From an uncultured Pirellulaceae bacterium (GTDB lineage: Bacteria > Planctomycetota > Planctomycetia > Pirellulales > Pirellulaceae): 26,960 nt of DNA. Numbering within the stretch: position 1 is the first letter of the stretch; each line of letters begins with the position of its first letter. This document shows positions 15,285 to 22,935 of the stretch, piece after piece. The translations under genes and the position numbers were made by a program. The stretch is from positions 1 through 26,960 of the forward strand of contig CAKQWG010000020.1 in NCBI GenBank assembly GCA_934278005.1, in the 5' to 3' direction. The notes under the pieces were generated by a model that saw only the letters and a list, made by a program, of their open reading frames with translations, had not been told where the DNA came from and did not search any database.

Positions 15285-16175
15285 TTAGCTCGCCTCCTTA
15301 GCTAGACTCTCCGCTTCCATACGAAACCGTTCACGATATTCGTTGGGATTCATGCCCGCGTATTTGCGAAATACTAAGTTGAAATACTGGCTGGTAGAGA
15401 ACCCGCAATCGCTGGCGATCTCTGGTGTCGGTCGCTCTGATTCCAGTAGCATATGCTGGGCCTGGTCGATGCGCAGGCGGAGCCAGTAGTCGTAGGGAGT
15501 CACACCGGTCGAGTCCTTGAAAACATCGAACAGCTTGGCGCGGCTACAACCGAGCGTCTTAGCCATCTCTTCGATCGGACAAGGGTTCGCAACGCGGGCG
15601 TGCATGAACTCAATAGCCCGCTCGACCGTCTGATCTTGGACGTTATGTCGCACCGTGGCTAACTGTCGCGCAGCTTCCAAAATGATGCCGCACAGCGCCC
15701 AACGCAGTTTAGTAATTTCCAATCCCATGTCGGGCAATGGTGAGCTCACCCCGCGAGCCACGGCCTTCGCCAAACTCTTTAACTCGGCATTCATCGGATA
15801 CGCCCCGCAGCGGGCCGCGGCAAACTGCGAAGACAGCCAGTCCAGGTCGCTTTGAACAAAGGGGCTACCAGCCGTGGCGTGACGCGAGTCAGGGTCGAGC
15901 ATCAAGCCCACGATCGAGGTCGGCCGGCGAACGTCCTGCAATCCGCGGTGGGACACACGCGGTGCAATGACTAAGTATTGGCCGCCATTGAGATCGACCG
16001 TCTTACCGTCAGTAAACTCGTAGACTGTAGCCCCATCGAGCGCCAGGATGAGCTCGTAATATTCGTGGGTGTGCCAAGTAACACGAGCCGCCTTTTGCTT
16101 GCGCGCGAAGGCTACGCGGTTGAGCAAATTCAGCCCCAGGCTAGCCCCACTAAGCGTATCCTCAGGATATTCCAT
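15285..16175 (-). CDS. AraC-family transcriptional regulator
   Basis: This 296-aa DNA-binding regulator has an N-terminal cupin-like ligand domain (WHTHEYYELILALDG, residues 34-48, and GGQYLVIAPRVSH, 64-76). It has a C-terminal AraC DNA-binding domain with two helix-turn-helix units: CPIEEMAKTLGCSRAKLFDVFK (about 199-220) and PTPEIASDCGFSTSQYFNLVFRKYAGMNPNEYRERF (about 249-284). The second unit is a near-perfect AraC signature. A sugar or related ligand is likely by family analogy; the target genes are not visible. It is divergent from the DNA glycosylase gene with a 314-bp spacer and upstream of mnmE on the same strand. No strong RBS is seen before the ATG at 16175. Confidence 0.9.
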   Translation of the reverse strand: MEYPEDTLSGASLGLNLLNRVAFARKQKAARVTWHTHEYYELILALDGATVYEFTDGKTVDLNGGQYLVIAPRVSHRGLQDVRRPTSIVGLMLDPDSRHATAGSPFVQSDLDWLSSQFAAARCGAYPMNAELKSLAKAVARGVSSPLPDMGLEITKLRWALCGIILEAARQLATVRHNVQDQTVERAIEFMHARVANPCPIEEMAKTLGCSRAKLFDVFKDSTGVTPYDYWLRLRIDQAQHMLLESERPTPEIASDCGFSTSQYFNLVFRKYAGMNPNEYRERFRMEAESLAKEAS

Positions 16176-16489
16176 CGTCGATTATGTTCCATTTCTTCAC
16201 GGATCGAACCCATCTTTACTGTGGTTTCGAGCGGAGTAGAGAACCTGGAGAGCTTGGCGTTGATGCGAATCCCCTTGGGCCCTCTAACCTTTACCTTGTC
16301 ACTGCTCATCGCGGTTAGTACTAAGCACTATTATCATTGCTCAGCGCGTTATTGTGCGACCGCTTTGGCCATAACCACAGCCGCATCTACAATGAACAAC
16401 GTCAATCCGGCCGCGCTACAAAACTGAATGGACAGTAAGAATAGTCTAGCAGACAATACTGGCGATGGGAATTGAAAAGGATAGCAGGC
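16176..16489. other. Intergenic region between divergent araC-type and glycosylase genes
   Basis: This is the regulatory spacer for two divergent genes. A sigma70-like promoter for the glycosylase is seen at 16429-16457. No RNA gene, repeat or clear AraC half-site pair was recognised in the remainder. Confidence 0.55.
16429..16457 (+). promoter_or_regulatory. Putative sigma70-type promoter for DNA glycosylase
   Basis: A -35 box TGGACA (16429-16434, five of six consensus positions) is followed after exactly 17 bp by a -10 box GACAAT (16452-16457, four of six). Transcription would start near 16464, leaving a short leader that carries the AGGA ribosome-binding site before the ATG at 16490. Position and spacing are good, but planctomycete promoters are poorly defined, so this is a prediction. 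Confidence 0.45.
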
Positions 16490-17185
16490 ATGTCCGCACA
16501 CACAAGCGACCCGGGGGCCCGGTTGAGCCACCGCTTTTTTGCCCAGCCCACCTGCCAAGTCGCCCAGCAATTGCTCGGCAAGCGACTAGTACGCATGACA
16601 CCTGAGGGACAGCGACTGAGCGGCATCGTCGTCGAGGTTGAGGCCTACCTGTCGCAAGCCGACTTAGCTAGTCATAGCTATCGTGGCCCGAGCCAGAAAA
16701 ACGCTACCATGTTTCTGGAGCCAGGGCGGCTGTACGTCTACTCCATACACGCTAAGCACTGCTTGAACGTGGTCACTGAACCGGCCGGCAGCGGCGCCGC
16801 CGTGCTGATCCGCGCCCTGCAGCCCGACGAGGGACTCGCCGAGATGCTTCGCCACCGCGGCCTGGGCTTTGACGAAACTCGCGCTGCCGCAGTCGATCGC
16901 CGGACGGCGATGGCGGCCACCGCCGGACCGGCCCGCTTGTGCCAGGCGTTGGACATCGATCGCTCCCAGGATGGGCTGGACCTTATCAGCAGCCGCGATG
17001 TGTGGCTCGAGACCGTCCCCGGTCTGCCTGCCGCGACCCACATCATCCGCTGTGGACCACGCATCGGCATCTCGCAAGCTCAGGAGCTGCCGCTGCGCTA
17101 TTTTCTAGACGGCCATTACTTTGTCAGCGGGCTAGCCCGTCATCACTCGTGCGGCCGCCATTGGTCGTTTTCGGAGCTGGGTTGA
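16490..17185 (+). CDS. DNA-3-methyladenine glycosylase (AAG/MPG family)
   Basis: This monofunctional DNA repair glycosylase (231 aa) excises alkylated purines such as 3-methyladenine. The AAG-family block IVVEVEAYLSQADLASHSYRG carries the expected catalytic Glu51, the base-stacking Tyr53 and a His in SHS (residue 62). LEPGRLYVYSIHAKHCLNVVTE and AAVLIRALQP follow in the usual order. GPARLCQALDID and GPRIGISQAQELPLRY complete the fold, and the length matches the bacterial family. An in-frame TTG at 16472 exists, but the ATG at 16490 is preceded by AGGA at good spacing and is preferred. The gene appears monocistronic with its own promoter. Confidence 0.93.
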   Translation: MSAHTSDPGARLSHRFFAQPTCQVAQQLLGKRLVRMTPEGQRLSGIVVEVEAYLSQADLASHSYRGPSQKNATMFLEPGRLYVYSIHAKHCLNVVTEPAGSGAAVLIRALQPDEGLAEMLRHRGLGFDETRAAAVDRRTAMAATAGPARLCQALDIDRSQDGLDLISSRDVWLETVPGLPAATHIIRCGPRIGISQAQELPLRYFLDGHYFVSGLARHHSCGRHWSFSELG

Positions 17186-17377
17186 TGCTACGCGGATGGC
17201 CCAGGCCACGCTTCTCTAAGCTGGCCACGCACAGTGGTAGCAGTTTTGCCGAGCGTAGCGATCGCGGTTTGAAAATCTCGCTCTTTTCCCAAGCTGGTCG
17301 CTCGAATGCGCAGGTCGACATCGGCCTTGACCTAGGTTTTTGTGTGCATATCCGATCTAGGTTGAGGAATTCAAGTC

Positions 17378-17932
17378 GTGAGCCGCCAAGAGCTGAACAG
17401 GCAAACTGACCAGTGGCCAATGCGCCCGACGTGTGCAGTGGGCTCGCAGCGACGCGCTTTCTCTCTAATCGAACTAATCATCCTTATTGTCATCACCGCA
17501 ATTATCTCGGCCGTTGCCTTCCCACGCTGGCAAGCGTCCGTGGAACGCTCCAAAGTGAATGGTATGCGGCGCACGGTGGAAGCGGATATCGATCAACTGC
17601 GCCGACGCTGCGTCAGACGCGGACAGAAAATTTCGCTGACGGTCCTTCCCGCATCTACCTCGCTGCTGATCAATCCAGCCCAACCTGGCTTTATGGGCAA
17701 TGCGGCGGGAGTCGTGAACTATGCCAGCCGGTTTCCAAACGTACGCTTCTCTGCGGCCAATATCAACGGCGGCTCGACGTGCGACATCAACATGTACGGT
17801 GAGTTAGTTACGACCGCCTCCGCCACTGCGATTACCGATGCTGTGCTCACGTTGAGCAGTGGTTCTACATCCAAAATCTGCGACCTGCTGGCCAGCCAAG
17901 GCCTGAAGTCCGCCAGCCTACAGGGGCCTTAA
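17378..17932 (+). CDS. GspH-like pseudopilin (type II secretion/type IV pilus prepilin)
   Basis: This 184-aa prepilin has a 27-residue basic leader, cleaved by prepilin peptidase in RRAFSLIEL (after Ala27, with Phe28 as +1). Glu32 is the conserved +5 residue. The following hydrophobic helix is IILIVITAIISAVAFPRW. The Ala at -1 is less common than Gly but accepted in the family. The globular C-terminal part is Thr/Ser-rich and resembles GspH-type minor pseudopilins more than the major GspG. The start is the GTG at 17378, supported by GAGG 11 bases upstream. It is the first gene of a four-gene operon, with only 3 bp before the next gene. Confidence 0.8.
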   Translation: MSRQELNRQTDQWPMRPTCAVGSQRRAFSLIELIILIVITAIISAVAFPRWQASVERSKVNGMRRTVEADIDQLRRRCVRRGQKISLTVLPASTSLLINPAQPGFMGNAAGVVNYASRFPNVRFSAANINGGSTCDINMYGELVTTASATAITDAVLTLSSGSTSKICDLLASQGLKSASLQGP

Positions 17933-17935
17933 GCT

Positions 17936-18988
17936 ATGCCGCATCGGCCGCGTCGAGGCATTCAGTTGCTCGAGTTGACTATCAGTCTGACGACTGCCAG
18001 CATGCTGTTGGCAGGGCTGATGGCCTCGATTGTTGTCGCCAACCGGGCGAGCGACCTGGCCAGCTCGCGACAGAACCGCAGCCTGCGCAACTCGGCCGCG
18101 CTGGACCGACTGCGCAGCGACTTAGCTGAAGCCGCTCCGGTGCTAGCCCGCTCCGCGACGGCGACCACGCTGTCGATCGGTGATCGAAACGCAGACAATA
18201 GCCCCGAGACCATTCAGTACCGCTGGCTCGGGACTGGCACGCCACTGCAGATGTCGTTCAACACCGGAGCCTGGCAAAGCCTGACAACCAATCTGGAAAA
18301 TTTCCAGTTCGCTTGGCAGACCGGTGCGCCGCAATCGACGCTGCCCGCTCCACCGGCGCTGGAACCGACGCCTAGCTTGGTTTTCCAGTCGCGGACGCTG
18401 AGCAGCAATACTCTGATCAGCCGCTCTTTATCGATACCGGTACCGAGCACCTACCGAAGCAACGACCTTTTGGTGCTGGCCGCAGCCGTACGTGGCGACC
18501 AGGATGGAGATATTAAAGCGTCTGCAGGCTGGATCAAAGCTGGTGAAAAAACAGACGATGATGAGCGTGTGTCTCTGGCGGTGTGGTATAGCCTGGCTCC
18601 TCCCAGTTCGTCGGTCAATATTAGCTGGGACGACTCCGCAAGCTGCTATGCGACACTGGCCCATTTCCAGGTCAATGGCGGGTCGCCGACGCTGGCCAAT
18701 AGCAAGTTGGCTGAAGGCTCGAGTTCGCGACCCAAAGCACCCTCGGTCGACGCAAAGGCCAACGATTCGCTGGTCGTACGTGTGATGGGAGCGACCGGAC
18801 CACTTGTCACGCCCGACGCCACTAATATGGATGGACATCTCCCTATCACACTGGCTCGAAGTTTACTGTTCGACCCCATTATTGGCATGGCCTATAGCCA
18901 TTGTGCTAAAGGCTCGAAGGATTCAGCCGAGTTCAATATGCCGAGTAGTGTTCGCTATGTCACCGCCACCTTGGTGTTCTCGCCATGA
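17936..18988 (+). CDS. GspJ-like minor pseudopilin with extra C-terminal beta-rich domain
   Basis: This 350-aa prepilin has a short leader MPHRPRRG, cleavage before Ile9, Glu13 at +5 and the helix LTISLTTASMLLAGLMASIVVA. Residues about 40-125 look like a GspJ globular domain (DRLRSDLAEAAPVLARS, IQYRWLGTG, LTTNLENFQFAWQ). From about 135 a roughly 210-residue domain follows that GspJ proteins normally lack. It has a beta-sandwich pattern (NDLLVLAAAVRGDQDGD, SAGWIKAGEK, VSLAVWYSLAPPSSSVNISW, YATLAHFQVNGG, VTATLVFSP) reminiscent of phage-tail or carbohydrate-associated surface domains. AGGGG lies about 9 bases before the ATG. The 3' end overlaps the next gene by ATGA. Confidence 0.78.
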   Translation: MPHRPRRGIQLLELTISLTTASMLLAGLMASIVVANRASDLASSRQNRSLRNSAALDRLRSDLAEAAPVLARSATATTLSIGDRNADNSPETIQYRWLGTGTPLQMSFNTGAWQSLTTNLENFQFAWQTGAPQSTLPAPPALEPTPSLVFQSRTLSSNTLISRSLSIPVPSTYRSNDLLVLAAAVRGDQDGDIKASAGWIKAGEKTDDDERVSLAVWYSLAPPSSSVNISWDDSASCYATLAHFQVNGGSPTLANSKLAEGSSSRPKAPSVDAKANDSLVVRVMGATGPLVTPDATNMDGHLPITLARSLLFDPIIGMAYSHCAKGSKDSAEFNMPSSVRYVTATLVFSP

Positions 18989-19611
18989 CTCGTCATCGCC
19001 TCCCATCGATGCGCCCGGGACTGAGCCTGCTGGAAACCACGCTGGCCACTGTGCTGGTGTCGCTGACGCTGGTCGGTTCACTGAATTCGTTGGCTTTCGT
19101 CTTAAACACTACAGGCCGCAACGCGCAGACACTGCAGGCTGCACAGATAGCTCAAAGACTTATGGCTGAAATCGCGTGCAGACCCTTTCTAGATCCCGAC
19201 AACAGCTCCAATTCAATTGGACTCGATTCGGGCGAGACAGCCAACCGAGCAACTTGGGACGACTGCGATGATTACCATAACTGGAGCACGACGACGATCA
19301 CCGACCGCAGCGGTCTAGCGCTGCCCGGTGCCGCTGGATGGAAGCTACAGGTAAAAGTCTTCTATGGTGAGCCGGCCGACCCTCTCAAAAAAGTGAGCAG
19401 CTCAAGCCGCTTTAAATGCGTTGAGCTGGTGCTGACGTCGCCTACGGCCCGGCAGTTTACCTACTACGCCCTGCGCGCCGAACGCGGTGTGCTGACCAGT
19501 CAGCAGGTCGCCGGTTCGAGCGTTCTAGCCGCCGTCGACCTAAGCCTCCAGGCTGAAGGTAGGTCGTCCGCAACTAGCACGCGCTTGCACAATCAGCAGG
19601 AACCCAATTGA
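18985..19611 (+). CDS. GspI/PilV-like minor pseudopilin
   Basis: This is a 208-aa prepilin with leader MTRHRLPSMRPG, cleavage before Leu13 and Glu17 at +5 (LSLLETTLATVLVSLTLVGSLNSLAFVLN). It begins inside the previous gene's stop (ATGA overlap), so it is translationally coupled. The early AAQIAQRLMAEIA motif is typical of GspI/PilV proteins, in which an outward helix precedes a small beta domain (WKLQVKVFYGEP, FKCVELVLTSP). The protein is longer than average GspI and ends in a polar Gln/Ser-rich tail. It would form part of the pseudopilus tip complex with the GspJ- and GspK-like products. Confidence 0.8.
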   Translation: MTRHRLPSMRPGLSLLETTLATVLVSLTLVGSLNSLAFVLNTTGRNAQTLQAAQIAQRLMAEIACRPFLDPDNSSNSIGLDSGETANRATWDDCDDYHNWSTTTITDRSGLALPGAAGWKLQVKVFYGEPADPLKKVSSSSRFKCVELVLTSPTARQFTYYALRAERGVLTSQQVAGSSVLAAVDLSLQAEGRSSATSTRLHNQQEPN

Positions 19612-20894
19612 TGCGCCGAGGAGCCGGATCAACAGCCGCCGCAACAGCAAGAGTCGGATCGGTCTACTTAGCGGTGCTGATGGCTAGCCTGCTGGTCGCC
19701 TCGCTGAGCATGTGTGCTATTACGACGGCGCGGTACTATGCGCGAGATCTGCACGAGGAGGCCGACCTGCGGCATGCCCAGTTGGCTGCTGACGCAGCTT
19801 TGGAATGGGCCGTTGCCAACATCAACGCGGCCAGCGACTGGAGAACAAAACACACCCACAACGTCGATAGCAACCCGCAGACGCTGGGCGAGGCGACTGT
19901 GCGCTATCGCTTGATCGACGATAATGGCAGCTTGACCGCTGATCCGTATGCACCCTGCGATCTGCTAGTCACCGCGCAAGTTCGCAACGCAAAATTTTGT
20001 TGGCGGGCGACGTTGGCAGCCGACGGCGATCCGCTCTCCTGTCTCGCCCACGCCGCATCGGCTAAGAGCGGGATCACACCGCAACTGTCAGCCGTGTGGT
20101 CCACCGATGGTAGCCTGGCCAGCGGCGGAAACATCAGCGTCGCCATGGGAGCCAGTCTAGTTGCCAACACCTTCTCAGTTGGCAGCACCTCGGGCAGCGT
20201 CTATGGTTCGACTAAAAGCATCGCCGCCAAAGATCTCAGCATCCCTTCCGCAGCCGTGATCAAACCTTACCTCAAGATGGGAACGGCCATCCCAGCCGCG
20301 CTATTGCCGACTTGGCTGGGGACACTGCTTATAGATCGACAACTCTTGAGCGCTCAGGCCAATACTATTTCCGGCCAACTCAATCCAGCCGGCGTCTACG
20401 TCATCGATTGCCAGAATCAATCGATCGTCATCTCCAACTCGCGGCTGCAGTGCACCTTGATTCTAACCAACGTTGGAAACAACAGTCGTGTCGAGCAATC
20501 GGTGTTCTGGGAGGCCGGCCGCCCTGACTTCCCGGCTCTGCTGGTTGACGGTCGCTTCGAATTCTCACTGACACGCAACCCTTTGAGCGAATCTAGCGTC
20601 AATTTTAATCCTTCCGGCACGCCCTATCGGGGTGTTGCCGATGCTAACAAAACCACCATCTATCCCTCGCACCTGCGCGGCTTGTTCTATGCCAGCGACC
20701 GAGTGCAGCTCAATACCGCGTCATCGACCAACGACATCTTTGGACTCATTGTCAGCGGTGAAAGTATTCAAGGCAGCGGCAATCTGTTTATCCATTATCG
20801 CGGTACGTTGGCGCAGAACCCTCCACCGGGATTCCGCTCGTTTGACAAAGTTCGCATTACCGCCGGCACGCTCAGACGCGTACCCGCACCATGA
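19611..20894 (+). CDS. GspK/PilX-like minor pilin
   Basis: This protein of about 428 aa has an N-terminal hydrophobic helix (VGSVYLAVLMASLLVASLSMCAITTARYYA) after a basic leader. It lacks Glu at +5, as is usual for GspK and PilX-like tip proteins. The next segment, DAALEWAVANIN, is typical of PilX/GspK families. The rest is Ser/Ala/Gly-rich with beta-rich repeats (GGNISVAMGASLVANTFSVGS) suggestive of a surface domain. Start choice: the ATG at 19611 overlaps the previous TGA stop by one base and has AGGA about 10 bases upstream; a TTG at 19608 is also in frame. As the last gene of the operon, it ends 42 bp from the convergent secretin. Confidence 0.75.
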   Translation: MRRGAGSTAAATARVGSVYLAVLMASLLVASLSMCAITTARYYARDLHEEADLRHAQLAADAALEWAVANINAASDWRTKHTHNVDSNPQTLGEATVRYRLIDDNGSLTADPYAPCDLLVTAQVRNAKFCWRATLAADGDPLSCLAHAASAKSGITPQLSAVWSTDGSLASGGNISVAMGASLVANTFSVGSTSGSVYGSTKSIAAKDLSIPSAAVIKPYLKMGTAIPAALLPTWLGTLLIDRQLLSAQANTISGQLNPAGVYVIDCQNQSIVISNSRLQCTLILTNVGNNSRVEQSVFWEAGRPDFPALLVDGRFEFSLTRNPLSESSVNFNPSGTPYRGVADANKTTIYPSHLRGLFYASDRVQLNTASSTNDIFGLIVSGESIQGSGNLFIHYRGTLAQNPPPGFRSFDKVRITAGTLRRVPAP

Positions 20895-20936
20895 CCGCAG
20901 CCCCCTGTGGCGTAGCGTCGCCTGCGCTGGCCGTCG

Positions 20937-22499
20937 CTAGGGAGTAGCGAAGTTCATATTGGTTGGCTGTGCCGAAGTGATGATCCCGGGCCCATCGGGA
21001 TATCCTTCGATGAAATTGGATGGAACGCAATCGCCGGCAGGTGTGAAGGGTACGATGCGCGGGGTTAGAGTTAGAATCACCTCGGTGCGTTGGCTGGAAT
21101 TATTAGAGCGTCGGAAGAGATGCCCTAGCACTGGGATTTTTCCCAGCCAGGGGACCCAACTTTTGCTGGCCACATCGCTCTCTTTGATCAGTCCCCCAAT
21201 AATCATTCCCTTGCCATCTGGCAGTAGCACGGTCGTGCTCGCTTCGGTGGTATCTTCTTCGGGCAATCCCGAATCGGGATTGATGCGCCCACCGGACACC
21301 TTGGGAGCGACATGCAGCAAAACCTGCCCGTCGCGAGTGATCGTCGGCCGGACATCGAGCACTACGCCGATGTCTAAGAATTCAACGCTCTGTAGACTGC
21401 TGGTCTGAGTCGTCGTGGTGACGAAGTAGCCGAATCGCGAGCCGATCTGCACACGCGCCTCTTGACCGTTGACAACTAGGATTTTTGGCGCGGCCAAGGT
21501 TCGCACATTCGAATTAGAACAGAGCGCTTCGATCATACCATCCAAGTCGGTGGCCTCGAGCCCGAGCATGAAGCCAGGACTGGCGTCTCCATTGGCGAAG
21601 CCTTGCGTGCGCACCCCGACGTGAGCTCCCGAGAGTCGCAGCAGCCCATCTAGATTCACGCCGTGGCGCTGTTCGTTGGTCAGCGTGACCTGCAATACGT
21701 GCGCCTCGATCATGACCTGCATCGGAGGATTGTCGACGCTGGCGATGTAGGTCGCGATGGCCGCTAGCCGCTCTGGGAAGTCCTCCACCACAATCCGCTC
21801 GCGGGTCTGCCTCGTATTGGCGATATCGATACTGTGCGTAAAGGCTTTTCCCGCTGGAGACGTTAGACCGTTGACAACTTCTAAGACCTCCGTTGCCGAA
21901 GTGAAATTCAAATCGAAGACCTGCAGCGTCAGCCCTGGAGATTGGCCGGAATTCCCCTGACCACTACCGGGCTGCGTGACGAAGACGATCTCTCCATGGC
22001 GAGACCATACCAAGCCGTTGACCTTCAAAATGGCGTCCAACGCATCCCACAAGGGAACATTGTTGAGTGTCGTATTCACCGTAGCCTGGACGCTCTCGGC
22101 CACGACAATGTTGACTCCCGCCTCCTCGGCCAGATGTGCTAGCACTAACCGCAGGTCGACATCCCGGGCAAAGATGTCCACATTGTGCCCCTGGCCCTCG
22201 ATGGTCAGCTGGCCTACCAAAGGTGGGTTTCTGCGCAGCGGCACGCTTTGCAGATCGCTAGCCGAGCCCTGTGGCCCAACCGAGCCCTGCGCGCTAGAGG
22301 GGCCCTGTACGCTAGAGGAGCCCTGTACGCTGTTAGAATAGCGTGCGTCTATGGGGACACTGGGAACCGCATCCCGCTGGAATGCATCGGCCAGCGGAAG
22401 CGGATTGCGCTGAGCCAAACTCCAATCGCTGCAGCTTAAGACTATGTACAAGCAAGCAAACAGGCGAGGTAGCCATTTTTGAAGCCTGCTAATCGTCAT
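20937..22499 (-). CDS. GspD/PilQ-like outer-membrane secretin
   Basis: This 520-aa secretin forms the outer-membrane gate of type II secretion or type IV pili. After a signal peptide (to about residue 29) there is a Ser/Gln/Gly linker with SSVQG-type repeats (56-80). An N0/STN-like domain follows (about 105-175, VDLRLVLAHLAEEAGVNIVV), then an N1-type domain (about 191-260, VFDLNFTSATEVLEVVNGL and ASVDNPPMQVMIEAHVLQV). The C-terminal secretin domain holds AAPKILVVNGQEARVQIGS, TTVLLPDGKGMIIGGLI and the hallmark VPWLGKIPVLGHLFR, ending in VILTLTPRIVPF. It has fewer N-domains than classical GspD, which is closer to PilQ or to simplified planctomycete secretins. It is transcribed convergently with the pseudopilin operon, so the two are not co-transcribed. 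Confidence 0.88.
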   Translation of the reverse strand: MTISRLQKWLPRLFACLYIVLSCSDWSLAQRNPLPLADAFQRDAVPSVPIDARYSNSVQGSSSVQGPSSAQGSVGPQGSASDLQSVPLRRNPPLVGQLTIEGQGHNVDIFARDVDLRLVLAHLAEEAGVNIVVAESVQATVNTTLNNVPLWDALDAILKVNGLVWSRHGEIVFVTQPGSGQGNSGQSPGLTLQVFDLNFTSATEVLEVVNGLTSPAGKAFTHSIDIANTRQTRERIVVEDFPERLAAIATYIASVDNPPMQVMIEAHVLQVTLTNEQRHGVNLDGLLRLSGAHVGVRTQGFANGDASPGFMLGLEATDLDGMIEALCSNSNVRTLAAPKILVVNGQEARVQIGSRFGYFVTTTTQTSSLQSVEFLDIGVVLDVRPTITRDGQVLLHVAPKVSGGRINPDSGLPEEDTTEASTTVLLPDGKGMIIGGLIKESDVASKSWVPWLGKIPVLGHLFRRSNNSSQRTEVILTLTPRIVPFTPAGDCVPSNFIEGYPDGPGIITSAQPTNMNFATP

Positions 22500-22935
22500 T
22501 TTCAGTCCAAACCGCCTGTACGTGGATACGCCCTCAAACTCTATCGGCTAGGAGCAACCGGATTGTTCGCTAAAGTCGCCGCTTTCGGCAGGATTGCCCC
22601 AGTGCGTGTGTGTCGCCTGAAATCTGCTAGCGCTGGCAATTGCTCACGACGTCGTAAGACTGCTGCGAGCCCGGGTTGATATGGCGGTTCGCGCCGATAA
22701 CTTGATTGCTGGCTTTCCACGTTCCAGCGAAAACAGCGGTCCAGCCCGCGCCTCAGGCGGTCTGACAAAAAACACTGGGCGGATGTTGCTGTGGTCTGCC
22801 TGCGCTTGTTACCGACCTCTTCTTGCTCCACAATGCACGCTTACACTTGCTGCAACGGAACTCGTCCCCACCGCTGTGCGTTTTTTATTGGTGTCTGTCA
22901 GCCGAGCTGACCTTCAACAAACCTATAGGTGCACG
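22500..22935. other. Intergenic region between divergent secretin and DUF5060 genes
   Basis: This 436-bp region is open from 22681 in frame with the DUF5060 protein. The putative N-terminal extension it would encode has no recognisable domain and would push the signal peptide to residue about 95, so it is treated as untranslated leader. A 6-bp hairpin (gtcagc-cga-gctgac, 22897-22911) precedes the RBS region. No RNA gene was recognised. Confidence 0.5.

Noticed and set aside
17327..17355. Promoter with -35 TTGACC before the pseudopilin operon
   Set aside because: The -35 is good, but no acceptable -10 box occurs at 16-18 bp spacing (only atccga or tatccg).
20895..20936. Bidirectional terminator between GspK-like and secretin genes
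   Set aside because: The imperfect dyad around agcgtcgcc...ggccgtcgct has two mismatches in a nine-base stem and no T-tract on either strand.
22681..22935. N-terminal extension of the DUF5060 protein
   Set aside because: It would bury the signal peptide about 95 residues inside the protein, whereas the ATG at 22936 has a suitable RBS and places the signal peptide at the start.
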